Below are positions 17,338-24,724 of a stretch of DNA of 64,000 bases, in pieces. Each line of letters opens with the position of its first letter. Within the stretch, counting starts at the first letter, position 1. The notes below the pieces were generated by a model. That model saw only the letters and a list, made by a program, of their open reading frames with translations. It did no database searches and was not told where the DNA came from. The position numbers and the translations under genes were made by a program. Origin of the DNA: Allobosea sp. WAO (GTDB lineage: Bacteria > Pseudomonadota > Alphaproteobacteria > Rhizobiales > Beijerinckiaceae); assembly GCF_001509835.1 (NCBI RefSeq), contig NZ_JXTJ01000018.1:62001-126000 (forward strand), in the 5' to 3' direction.

Positions 17338-18329
17338 TTCGCTCCGGGAAGCTGGGCGATCTTGGCCTCCGGGTAGAGGGCGGCCATCAGGTCGCGGGCG
17401 GCATCCGGGGTGCGCGGACCGAAGCCGAGCAGATAGAGCCCGTCCATGCGGATCAGGCCCTTCGTCTTGGCGGCCGGGGTCTGCGAGAAGGCCGGCATGG
17501 CGAAGAGCTCCTCGGGCGTCTGGGAGGGAGCGGCGCTGTGGCGCATCATCAGCACATAGTCCGGGGCGGCAGTGATGATCGCCTCGTCGGTCATCGGCTT
17601 GAAGCCTTCGACAGCCTCCGCGGCGTTGACGCCGCCGGCGAGCGCGATGATGGCGTCGGCGGTGCTGTTGCGGCCGCCCACCATGGTGCGGCCGTTCTGC
17701 AGCGAGAGCACGAAGAGCACGCGCTTCTTCGCCGGCAGGCCGGCGCGCAGCTTGTCGAGCTCGGCGAAGCGGGCCTTGACGCCGGCGGCGAGCTGTCGCG
17801 CCGGTTCCGCGGCGCCCGCCGCCTTGCCGATGATCTCGATCTTCGAGACCACGGCTTCGGGCGTCAGCGCCTCGGGGACCGGCGCCATTGGCAGGCCGGC
17901 CTCGCGGACGAGCGCCAGCGCGTCGGGCGGGCCGGCGCCTTCGACCGCGATCACCAGGGACGGCTTCAGCGAGAGCACGCCCTCGGCCGAGAGTGCCCGG
18001 ACATAGCCGACATTCTTCTTCTCCTTCATGGCCTCGGGCGGCCACAGGCTGGTGGTGTCGACGCCGACGATGCTGTCCTGCAGTCCGAGCGCATAGAGCA
18101 CTTCGGTTACGACGCCGCCGACGGCGACGATGCGCTGCGGGGTCTGCGCCTGGGCACTGGCGACGAAACCGAAGGCCGTCTCTGCGGCCCGGCCCGGCCA
18201 GGAATCGCTTCCGGCGAAACCGGCGGCGGCGAAGAGCGTCAGCCCGATGGCCGCGACGAATTCGCGGCCGAGGCGCTTGGCCTTGAGTCCGGCGAGCGGG
18301 GCGGGCGCAGGCGATGGCATGTATTGCAT
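17334..18329 (-). CDS. hmuT: haem ABC transporter periplasmic binding protein
   Basis: About 331 residues from the ATG at 18329 (18320 is also possible). A long N-terminal export region is followed by TPQRIVAVGGVVTEVLYALGLQDSIVGVDTTS, the class-III binding-protein start seen in HmuT/ChuT. YVLMMRHSAAPS and the C-terminal lobe LYLLGFGPRTPDAARDLM agree. The hydrophobic stretch lies unusually deep (residues 24-35), with a second signal-like segment ending ASAQAQ. First gene of hmuTUV and divergent from the haem-degradation genes. Confidence 0.9.
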   Translation of the reverse strand: MQYMPSPAPAPLAGLKAKRLGREFVAAIGLTLFAAAGFAGSDSWPGRAAETAFGFVASAQAQTPQRIVAVGGVVTEVLYALGLQDSIVGVDTTSLWPPEAMKEKKNVGYVRALSAEGVLSLKPSLVIAVEGAGPPDALALVREAGLPMAPVPEALTPEAVVSKIEIIGKAAGAAEPARQLAAGVKARFAELDKLRAGLPAKKRVLFVLSLQNGRTMVGGRNSTADAIIALAGGVNAAEAVEGFKPMTDEAIITAAPDYVLMMRHSAAPSQTPEELFAMPAFSQTPAAKTKGLIRMDGLYLLGFGPRTPDAARDLMAALYPEAKIAQLPGAK

Positions 18330-18570
18330 GGCTCGGTCTCGTCGGGTGCCGCAGCGCGACGCCACCGGGCCGCGGTTGGCATCGTCTGCTTACAGTGATT
18401 CCAAAGTATAGGCTCTCTTTGTAATCATTAAAAACTACGATTACTGAGCCATTGTTGACGGTGATATTCAGTTTTACTAAGAGGGGTCAAGTGCGGTCGC
18501 CGGCTCGGCGCGGTTCCGCGCGTCCGCGCCACCCGCTTGTCTTTCTCCGTCAGCCTATCGAGGAAAACCC
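18330..18570. promoter_or_regulatory. hmuT / hmuQ divergent promoter with candidate operators
   Basis: This A/T-rich island in GC-rich DNA holds two dyads: CAAAG (18402-18406) with CTTTG (18417-18421), and GTAATC (18421-18426) with GATTAC (18439-18444) around an AT-rich core. The position between hmuTUV and the haem oxygenase gene suits iron-responsive control by Irr, RirA or Fur-type regulators. No canonical box of any of these is certain. Confidence 0.4.
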
Positions 18571-18918
18571 ATGTTCATCGCCATGAACCGCTTCAAGGTC
18601 ATCAAGGGGGAGGAGGCGGCGTTCGAGACCATCTGGTCGTCGCGCAAGACCCGGCTCGACGAGATGAAGGGCTTCGTCGCCTTCCACCTGCTCAAGGGGC
18701 CGGAGAAGGAGGACCATACGCTCTATTCCTCGCACACGACCTGGGCCTCGAAGGAGGACTTCACGGCCTGGACCAAGTCCGAGCAGTTCCGCGAGTCGCA
18801 CAGCAAGGCCGGCCAGGCGCGGCCGAAGCCGGTCTTCCTCGGCCATCCCGAATTCGAGGGCTTCGAGACGGTGCTGACCGAGCACAATCCGCATCTGCCG
18901 CTCCAGGCGGCGGAATAA
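18571..18918 (+). CDS. hmuQ: IsdG-type haem-degrading monooxygenase (HmuQ-like)
   Basis: A 115-residue ABM-fold protein expected to open haem and release iron in the cytoplasm. It carries the full IsdG-type triad at matching positions: Asn6 (MNRFKV), Trp67 (FTAWTKSEQF) and His77 (RESHSKAG). GFVAFHLLKGPE and LYSSHTTWASKEDF are further family blocks. Bradyrhizobium HmuQ and HmuD are the nearest named precedents, and the choice between them is by resemblance only. It is followed 14 nt later by hutX and is divergent from hmuTUV. Confidence 0.85.
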   Translation: MFIAMNRFKVIKGEEAAFETIWSSRKTRLDEMKGFVAFHLLKGPEKEDHTLYSSHTTWASKEDFTAWTKSEQFRESHSKAGQARPKPVFLGHPEFEGFETVLTEHNPHLPLQAAE

Positions 18919-18932
18919 GGGGGAGGGCGGAC

Positions 18933-19475
18933 ATGCCGATCTCGCAGGCGCTTGCTCCGGCAGGCCAGGAACCGCCGGTCACCGACCCCATGGAACGCGT
19001 CAGGCAGGCGCTCGCCGCCAAGCCGGATGGCGTCATCGAGGCGATCGCCCGCGAGGTCGGCGTGTCGACGCTCGCAGTGCTCGAGGCGGCGCCGGAGGAC
19101 CAGCGCCGCTTCATCCCGGCCGAGCGCTTCGAGGCGCTGTGGCTGGAGCTCTCGAGCTGGGGCACGGTGCTCTTCATCGTGCATACGCCGGACATCGTGC
19201 TCGAATGCGAGGGCTCGCTGCCGGTCGGCTCCTTCGGCCACGGCTACTACAACATCCATGGCGACAGCCCGATCGGCGGCCACATCAAGGCAGGCAATTG
19301 CCAGACCATCGCTTTGGTCGACCGGCAGTTCCATGGTCGCCGTTCCTGCTCGGTGCAGTTCTTCAACGGCGCCGGCGAGGCGATGTTCAAGGTCTTCGTC
19401 CGGCGCGACGAGAAGCGCGAGTTGCTCGCCGACCAGGTTTCCAAGTTCGAAGCCCTGCAGCGCGATTTCGCCTGA
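18933..19475 (+). CDS. hutX: HutX/HuvX-type intracellular haem-utilisation protein
   Basis: A 180-residue soluble protein. Characterised HutX and HugX proteins bind haem in the cytosol and pass it to a degrading enzyme. The core LSSWGTVLFIVHTPDIVLECEGSLP, GSFGHGYYNIHGDSPIGGHIKAGNCQTIALVDRQFHGRRS and the closing VFVRRDEKRELLADQVSKF match the family. The ATG at 18933 follows a strong GGGAGG Shine-Dalgarno. Its pairing with an IsdG-type enzyme suggests direct haem hand-over. No hmuS/hemS homologue occurs in the window. Confidence 0.88.
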   Translation: MPISQALAPAGQEPPVTDPMERVRQALAAKPDGVIEAIAREVGVSTLAVLEAAPEDQRRFIPAERFEALWLELSSWGTVLFIVHTPDIVLECEGSLPVGSFGHGYYNIHGDSPIGGHIKAGNCQTIALVDRQFHGRRSCSVQFFNGAGEAMFKVFVRRDEKRELLADQVSKFEALQRDFA

Positions 19476-19537
19476 GCCGGTCCCGGTCGCGGTGAGGTGA
19501 CCGGGAAGGCCGCTGTTTCCGGGCCACCACCACCCAT

Positions 19538-19568
19538 GCCTCCGTCCGGATTCGGCCGGAGGCATTTT
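19538..19568 (+). terminator. rho-independent terminator-like hairpin after hutX
   Basis: Stem GCCTCCG (19538-19544) pairs with CGGAGGC (19557-19563) and is followed by ATTTTCATT. It lies 62 nt past the hutX stop and would end the haem-use transcript. Confidence 0.6.
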
Positions 19569-19764
19569 CATTGCGGCACAAGCATGGCGCGTCGCCTTGT
19601 CGCGTCTGGCTCGCGAAGGCCCGCAAGCGACGGCTTTATCGGCACGCCCAAACGTCAGGTGAACGACGTAGGGAAAGCTGCCGCCATCTTGTCGCCACGC
19701 GCTGCCCTGAAACGGAGGGCCGCAGTCGGAACTCGCGGGGTTTCGTCAAGGATCTATTAACTAC

Positions 19765-21249
19765 GTGAGCGCACTCTCGATGTTGCGGCGCGGAATGCGA
19801 AGGTCGGCACGCCGAGTTTCGTCCCGCTTTCGCAAGGCCGCCGCTGGAACCGGGAAAGTGGCGGGGAAACAGTCCCTGAGTATCCCGAGCGAGGCCGTAG
19901 GCATGGCTGCGCATGTGACTTTCGAGCGGGCGCTGGCGCCGCTCTCGGCCGTACGGCCGGAGCTGGCACAGAACGCGCTGCGCACATTGCGCCCGGGCGG
20001 CGGTGGCGCGGCCGGGCTGATGCTGGCGTTGCGCTATGTTCAGGCGCGTTTCCTTTCGGTCTGGGGGCTGCTGATCGCGGCCCTGCTCTGCCCGCCGCAG
20101 ATGTTCGCCGATTTTGCGATCTATTCGGCCCTCGCCAATTTCCTGTCGATAGCGGCCCTGCTGCGCTTCGAAACGGTATTCTTCCAGAACAGCGATCCGG
20201 ATCGGCTGGGGCGCGCCTTCCGGCTTTCGCTGGTCGCCGGATGCGGCTTCTTGGCTCTGGTCGCGCTGGCGGCGTTCGTCTCCTCGGGCCTGGGCCTCGT
20301 CCTGGCCGGCCATGCCGCCCTCTTCGTGCTGTCCCTCGCCGGCCGGGCGGCGATCCGGCTGGCGACGGCGGAGGCCACGGCCGAGGGCGACTTCCGGGCG
20401 ATCGGCAATGCCGGCCTGGTGCAGGCCCTGATCCAGCCGAGTGCGATGCTGGCCTTGATCCTGCCGTTCGGTGCTTCCTCGCTGGCGCTGTTCGCCGCCG
20501 ATGCGATCGGCCATGCCGTCTCAGCCACCTATCTCAGCTGGCGCCGGCGTTTCGCCTTCCAGCAGCTTGCCCTGCGCGCCGAGTGGTCGCTGCGGGAGTT
20601 GCGGCGCTCGGCCCGGCAATGGAGCGCGGCACCGCGTTTCCTGCTGCCCTCTGCCCTGCTTTCCTTCGGCTTCTCGGTGGCGCCATTATTCGCGCTGCCA
20701 TTCACGTCCGATCCGATCTTCGCCGCGCATGTCGCGCTCGCCATGCGCCTGCTCGACGTTCCCACGCAGATGTTCGGTGCAGTCACGCTGCCGCTGGTGA
20801 TGAGCAGCCTGCGCCGCCGGCAAGGCCCGGCGCGCCGCCGCTGGGCCCGCATCCTGACGGTCGGTCTGGTCGTCGTCGCCTTCGCACTCTTCGCCGGCGC
20901 CGCCGGTTTCGCACTGATCCTCGATCCCTGGCTCGAGGAGACGCAGTGGCATGGCATCGGTGCCGTGCTGGCGATCCTGAGCCTGTTCTATGCCGGCATC
21001 GCTTTGGTTTCGCCGCTGAACGAGATCGGCACGCTGTCGCGCGACCCGCAGCACCCGATGGTCATCAACGCCGTCGCCGCGGTCGCGACCGTCGCCATCA
21101 TCGCCTGGTTCGGCAAGCTGTCGCCAGCGCTGCTCTGCGCGGTCGGCGTCATGTCGCTGCTGCGGATGGGTGCCCATGCCTGCCTGACCTGGACCGGCTT
21201 CGGCGGCCGCGGTGCGGCTGGGAGGCTGCCTCAGGGCTCGCGCATCTGA
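19765..21249 (+). CDS. polytopic membrane protein, polysaccharide flippase-like (MATE/MOP type)
   Basis: Up to 494 residues from a GTG at 19765; internal ATGs at 19795 and 19903 are equally possible because the first ~60 residues are basic and non-hydrophobic. About twelve hydrophobic segments follow. The run LRYVQARFLSVWGLLIAALLCPPQMFADFAIYSALANFLSIAALLRFETVFFQ matches the first helices of Wzx/RfbX-like flippases. Such proteins move undecaprenyl-linked sugar units across the inner membrane. A tyrosine-phosphatase gene converges on it 35 nt away. No glycosyltransferase cluster is adjacent, so the substrate is unknown. Confidence 0.65.
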   Translation: MSALSMLRRGMRRSARRVSSRFRKAAAGTGKVAGKQSLSIPSEAVGMAAHVTFERALAPLSAVRPELAQNALRTLRPGGGGAAGLMLALRYVQARFLSVWGLLIAALLCPPQMFADFAIYSALANFLSIAALLRFETVFFQNSDPDRLGRAFRLSLVAGCGFLALVALAAFVSSGLGLVLAGHAALFVLSLAGRAAIRLATAEATAEGDFRAIGNAGLVQALIQPSAMLALILPFGASSLALFAADAIGHAVSATYLSWRRRFAFQQLALRAEWSLRELRRSARQWSAAPRFLLPSALLSFGFSVAPLFALPFTSDPIFAAHVALAMRLLDVPTQMFGAVTLPLVMSSLRRRQGPARRRWARILTVGLVVVAFALFAGAAGFALILDPWLEETQWHGIGAVLAILSLFYAGIALVSPLNEIGTLSRDPQHPMVINAVAAVATVAIIAWFGKLSPALLCAVGVMSLLRMGAHACLTWTGFGGRGAAGRLPQGSRI

Positions 21250-21284
21250 ACGCGGGACGGGGCGCGGCGCCCGCAGTTCCGGCC

Positions 21285-22007
21285 CTATTCGCGCCGGATC
21301 AGCCGGTCGGCGAGCAGCGATGACAGGAAGCCCGGCTTGAACTCGCGCTCGAGGCGCTCCGGATCGTAGTAATCGGCGACCCAGTCGAGGAAGGCGATGC
21401 CTTTGGCTTCGCCCTCGCGTTCATAGGCCTCGAAGAAGGCATCGAGGATGCCGGTCTTGGCGAAGCGGAAATGGCCGTAGCGGGAGGAGAGCGCGGCCAT
21501 CGCCTCCTTGAGCGGGCGCTTCTCGTGGACCAGTAGATACAGCGCGGCGAAGAAGCCGGCGCGGTCAGCGCCGGATTTGCAGTGTACCAGCGCCGGCAGG
21601 GGCAGGTCCCGGAAGAACTGCGGCGCCGACAGGATGGTCTCGCGATCGGGGGCGCCGCGCGAGCGCAGCACGAAGTCGATCAGGGCGATGCCGTGGCGCT
21701 CGCAGGCCTCGCGCTGGAGCTGCCAGGAGCCGTGCTCGCGCCCGCCGCGCAGATTGACGATGGTGCGCACGCCCTGGCGGGCGAACCAGGCGATGTCGCC
21801 CGGCGCTGGCTGCGCCGCCCGCCAGAGCCGCGGCGTGACGCGATGGGCGTTGAGATAGGCGAGCCGGAAGATGCCGTGGTCGACCAGCAGCATGTTGGTC
21901 CAGGCGCGCAGGCGGTCGAGCCGGCCGCCGAGCGGGCGGTCCCAGCGCGCGATCCGTGCCATGCGCCTGGCATAGCGGTCCTCGTCCCGCCGCAAGCGGT
22001 TCAGCAT
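21285..22007 (-). CDS. dual-specificity/tyrosine-phosphatase-like protein
   Basis: A 240-residue cytoplasmic protein with the cysteine-phosphatase loop VHCKSGADRAGFFAALYL, the HCx5R motif. The general-acid loop candidate is LRSRGAPD. The upstream block ARQGVRTIVNLRGGREHGSW is typical of DSP/PTP-like families such as Siw14 and bacterial TpbA-like proteins. TpbA-type enzymes control exopolysaccharide, which would fit the flippase-like neighbour, but the substrate is not deducible. No signal peptide is seen, unlike TpbA. Confidence 0.75.
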   Translation of the reverse strand: MLNRLRRDEDRYARRMARIARWDRPLGGRLDRLRAWTNMLLVDHGIFRLAYLNAHRVTPRLWRAAQPAPGDIAWFARQGVRTIVNLRGGREHGSWQLQREACERHGIALIDFVLRSRGAPDRETILSAPQFFRDLPLPALVHCKSGADRAGFFAALYLLVHEKRPLKEAMAALSSRYGHFRFAKTGILDAFFEAYEREGEAKGIAFLDWVADYYDPERLEREFKPGFLSSLLADRLIRRE

Positions 22008-22184
22008 CTCGTCCTGCTTTCGTCCATAGCCCGCCCGATATCAGTGCCGGAGGCGGCGCGCAAATCTCGCAGGGAGTTGCGGACTTGCAGCCCCGCTTGC
22101 AAGGCGGGCTGAAGGTCGGACTTGGCCTTTGCGACACAAGCCGGCATAAGGCGCGCCAGTATCGTCCATAGACAGGTCAAGTTC

Positions 22185-22727
22185 ATGCGCCTCGACGCCA
22201 TCTCCATCGGCAAGAATCCCCCCGACGAAGTCAATGTCGTGATCGAGGTCGCGATCGGCGGCGAACCGATCAAATACGAGATGGACAAGGAGGCCGGCAC
22301 GCTCTTCGTCGACCGCTTCCTCTATACGCCGATGCGCTATCCCGGGAACTACGGCTTCATCCCGCACACCCTCTCCGAGGATGGCGACCCCTGCGACGTG
22401 CTGGTCGCCAATACGCGCCCGCTGGTGCCTGGGTCCTACATTGCTGTCCGCCCGATCGGCGTGATGATGATGGAGGACGAGGGGGGCGGCGACGAGAAGA
22501 TCATTGCCGTGCCGGTGCCGAAGCTGACCAAGCGCTACGAGCACGTGACGAACTACACGGACTTGCCGCAGATCACGCTCGACCAGATCCAGCACTTCTT
22601 CGAGCACTACAAGGATCTCGAGCCCGGCAAATGGGTGAAGCTCACCGGCTGGGGCGACGCCGCCAAGGCCAAGCAACTGATCGTCGAAGCAATCGAGCGC
22701 GCCAAGGCCGCCAAGGCCAAGGGCTAA
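22185..22727 (+). CDS. ppa: inorganic pyrophosphatase
   Basis: A 180-residue family I soluble enzyme hydrolysing PPi to phosphate. The active-site blocks are EVAIGGEPIKYEMDKEAG, MRYPGNYGFIPHTLSEDGDPCDVLV with the DxDPxD triad, and the later LTGWGD. The frame extends to 22122, but the ATG at 22185 gives the normal length and N-terminus. Single-gene unit. A perfect hairpin follows it. Confidence 0.95.
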   Translation: MRLDAISIGKNPPDEVNVVIEVAIGGEPIKYEMDKEAGTLFVDRFLYTPMRYPGNYGFIPHTLSEDGDPCDVLVANTRPLVPGSYIAVRPIGVMMMEDEGGGDEKIIAVPVPKLTKRYEHVTNYTDLPQITLDQIQHFFEHYKDLEPGKWVKLTGWGDAAKAKQLIVEAIERAKAAKAKG

Positions 22728-22741
22728 GGCTGTGCTTTTGC

Positions 22742-22776
22742 CGCGTCATGCTCGGGGCAGGCCCGAGCATGACGCG
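22742..22776. terminator. perfect 15-bp hairpin between convergent ppa and the acyltransferase gene
   Basis: CGCGTCATGCTCGGG (22742-22756) pairs perfectly with its inverse (22762-22776) around a 5-nt loop. It lies 14 nt past the ppa stop and 9 nt before the opposing stop. There is no U-tract. It is a minimal version of the GTCATGCTCGG repeat family and may act as a bidirectional terminator or mRNA-end stabiliser. Confidence 0.65.
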
Positions 22777-22785
22777 CGCTTGCCG

Positions 22786-23406
22786 TTACACCCCGTATTT
22801 CTCGAGGAAGTCCTCAACGCTGAGCACCCGGAAGTCGGCGAGCGCAGCGCGTAGGCGCGCATGCTCCCAGTCCCACCAGGCGAGCGCTTTCAGCCGCTCG
22901 GCGATCGCCTCCGGAAAGCGCCGGCGGATGATGCGGGCCGGGTTTCCGGCGATGATGGTGTAGTCCGGTACATCCTTGGTGACGACCGCGCCGCCGGCGA
23001 CGACGGCGCCGGTGCCGATGCTGCGGCCCGGCAGGATGATGGCGCCATGGCCGATCCAGACATCATGGCCGATGCTGACCGGGGTCGAGCAGCGCCAGGC
23101 GAAGAAATCGGCATCGTCCTCTGCATCCTCGAAATAGGCCGATGAGCGGTAGCTGAAATGCGACTGGCTCGCCCGCTGCATCGGGTGGTTGCCCGGATTG
23201 ATGCGGGTATGGGCGGCGATCGAGCAGAACTTGCCGATTGTCGTGTAAATGACATCCGCGTCGTTCACGACATAGGAGTAGTCGCCGAGACTGGACTCGG
23301 CGAAGGCGGTGCGGGCGCCGATCTCGGTATAGCGGCCGAGCACCGCCTGCCGAACCCTGGCGGTGGGGTCGATCACCGGTTCAAGCCCGAGCTTCTTGGC
23401 CACCAT
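22786..23406 (-). CDS. hexapeptide-repeat acyltransferase of phosphonate loci (XAT family)
   Basis: A 206-residue left-handed beta-helix protein. Hexapeptide repeats run through VIDPTARVRQAVLGRYTEIGARTAFAESSLGDYSYV, IGKFCSIAAHTRIN and VSIGHDVWIGHGAIILPGRSIGTGAVVAGGAVVTKDV. The NHPMQRASQSHFSYRS loop carries the likely catalytic His of xenobiotic acetyltransferases. It resembles the transferase family repeatedly found in phn operons (the TIGR03308 type), perhaps acetylating aminoalkylphosphonates. The frame is open to 23568, but the ATG at 23406 has an AAGGAATT Shine-Dalgarno. Its start lies 22 nt from that of phnN on the other strand. Confidence 0.82.
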   Translation of the reverse strand: MVAKKLGLEPVIDPTARVRQAVLGRYTEIGARTAFAESSLGDYSYVVNDADVIYTTIGKFCSIAAHTRINPGNHPMQRASQSHFSYRSSAYFEDAEDDADFFAWRCSTPVSIGHDVWIGHGAIILPGRSIGTGAVVAGGAVVTKDVPDYTIIAGNPARIIRRRFPEAIAERLKALAWWDWEHARLRAALADFRVLSVEDFLEKYGV

Positions 23407-23428
23407 GACGAATTCCTTTGCTGAAACG

Positions 23429-24004
23429 ATGATTGCAGCGCCGGTCGCAACCGGCGTGCTGGTGCTGGTGGTTGGCCCGTCCGGAGCCGGCAAGGATGCG
23501 CTGATGGAGGGCGCTCGCGGCGCGCTCGCCGACGACCAAGGCTTCCGCTTTGCGCGCCGCCTGATCACCCGTCCGGCGCTGGCCGGGGCGGAGGACCATG
23601 ACAGCTGCGACGAGGCTGCCTTCGCGGCTGCGCGGGCGCGCGGCGAGCTCGCTCTGAGCTGGGCCGCCCATGGCCTGCATTACGGCATCCCGGCGCGCGA
23701 GCTCGCCGGGATCGCCGGCGGGCAGGTGGTGATCGCCAATATCTCGCGCGGCGCGATCTCGCAGGCCGAAGCGTTGGCGGAGCGTGTCGTCGTTATCGAG
23801 ATCACCGCGCCGGCGGCGGTGCTGGCGAAGCGTCTCGCGGCGCGCGGGCGCGAAAGCGAGGCCGAGATCGCGGCCCGGCTTGCTCGCGAGGCGCCACTGC
23901 TGACGGGGCGCGCCGCATTGCGGCGGATCGTCAACGACCGGACGATCGCCGAAGGGGCTGACGAACTGGTCGGCTTGCTGCGCGCCTTGGCCGAGCCCGC
24001 CTGA
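23429..24004 (+). CDS. phnN: ribose 1,5-bisphosphate phosphokinase
   Basis: About 191 residues (199 if the ATG at 23405 is used). A guanylate-kinase-like P-loop enzyme making PRPP from ribose 1,5-bisphosphate, the last step of the C-P lyase pathway. The P-loop is VVGPSGAGKDALM. FARRLITRPALAGAEDHDS matches the R-x-x-TTR-type substrate block, and SWAAHGLHYGIP and ISRGAISQA follow. It is the only metabolic phn gene on the plus strand, lying head-on against the DUF1045 gene and back-to-back with the acyltransferase gene. Confidence 0.88.
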   Translation: MIAAPVATGVLVLVVGPSGAGKDALMEGARGALADDQGFRFARRLITRPALAGAEDHDSCDEAAFAAARARGELALSWAAHGLHYGIPARELAGIAGGQVVIANISRGAISQAEALAERVVVIEITAPAAVLAKRLAARGRESEAEIAARLAREAPLLTGRAALRRIVNDRTIAEGADELVGLLRALAEPA

Positions 24005-24022
24005 CACGCCCCGCCTCGCGCT

Positions 24023-24724
24023 TCAGCCGAAAGGCAGGGCGTCGAGCAGGGTGAAGCGGCTCGAGCGGTCCGCCTGCTTGAAGATCGCGATCCGGTCGAG
24101 CAGCACCTCGCCGGGCGGGACCGCCTGCGCATGCGCGGCGGCGAGCGTGGCTTTGACGGGGGACACGAGGTCCTGCGGCAGGGCGCCGGTCAGCGTCATG
24201 TGGAAGCGGAAGGCGTCGCCGACATAAGGGTAGCCGAAGGCCTCGAGATAGGCCCGGTGCGCCGGAGTCAGCGGGCTCTGCAGCCGGCGCGCCAGATCGG
24301 CTTCCGAGAGCGGTGCCCGGAACGGCTCGAAGGCCTGGACGACGTCGAAGGCGAAGTCCTGCAACGCCTGGCTCGGCTCGGCCGGGGTCAGGGCGATGAA
24401 GTGACCGAGGGCGTTGACGGAGAGGCCGGCGAGCGCGACCGGGGCGCGGCCGGCGACATAATTGCGGGCGAAGGCGCGTAGCGCACCCTCGCTGCGGCCG
24501 TGCGAGAGCTCGAACGGCGCCTTCAGCGTCGCATGGAAGCCGTAGCGGCGTGGCTCGGCGGTGAGAGCCGGCCAATCCAGCGCCTCGCAGCCCGGCGGTA
24601 CCGTATGGGGCACCTCACCGCCGGTGATGGCGTCATAACCCAGAGTCGTGCTGCCGAAGCGCCAGAGGGCGCTATCGGCGGCGGGCGCGAAATAGATGGC
24701 GTAGCGCGGCGCGGTTGCGGTCAA
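24023..24724 (-). CDS. phn-operon DUF1045 protein, putative 2H phosphodiesterase
   Basis: A 233-residue cytosolic protein of the DUF1045/TIGR03223 type restricted to phosphonate loci. Two H-x-T motifs are visible: H64-A-T66 in RRYGFHATLKAPFEL and H175-M-T177 in AFRFHMTLTGALP. This is the catalytic signature of the 2H phosphoesterase superfamily, to which the family is related. It overlaps the phnM stop by 4 nt, so it is co-translated with the C-P lyase genes. No phnP is present in the window, so opening the cyclic phosphate of PRcP is a reasonable, untested role. Confidence 0.82.
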   Translation of the reverse strand: MTATAPRYAIYFAPAADSALWRFGSTTLGYDAITGGEVPHTVPPGCEALDWPALTAEPRRYGFHATLKAPFELSHGRSEGALRAFARNYVAGRAPVALAGLSVNALGHFIALTPAEPSQALQDFAFDVVQAFEPFRAPLSEADLARRLQSPLTPAHRAYLEAFGYPYVGDAFRFHMTLTGALPQDLVSPVKATLAAAHAQAVPPGEVLLDRIAIFKQADRSSRFTLLDALPFG

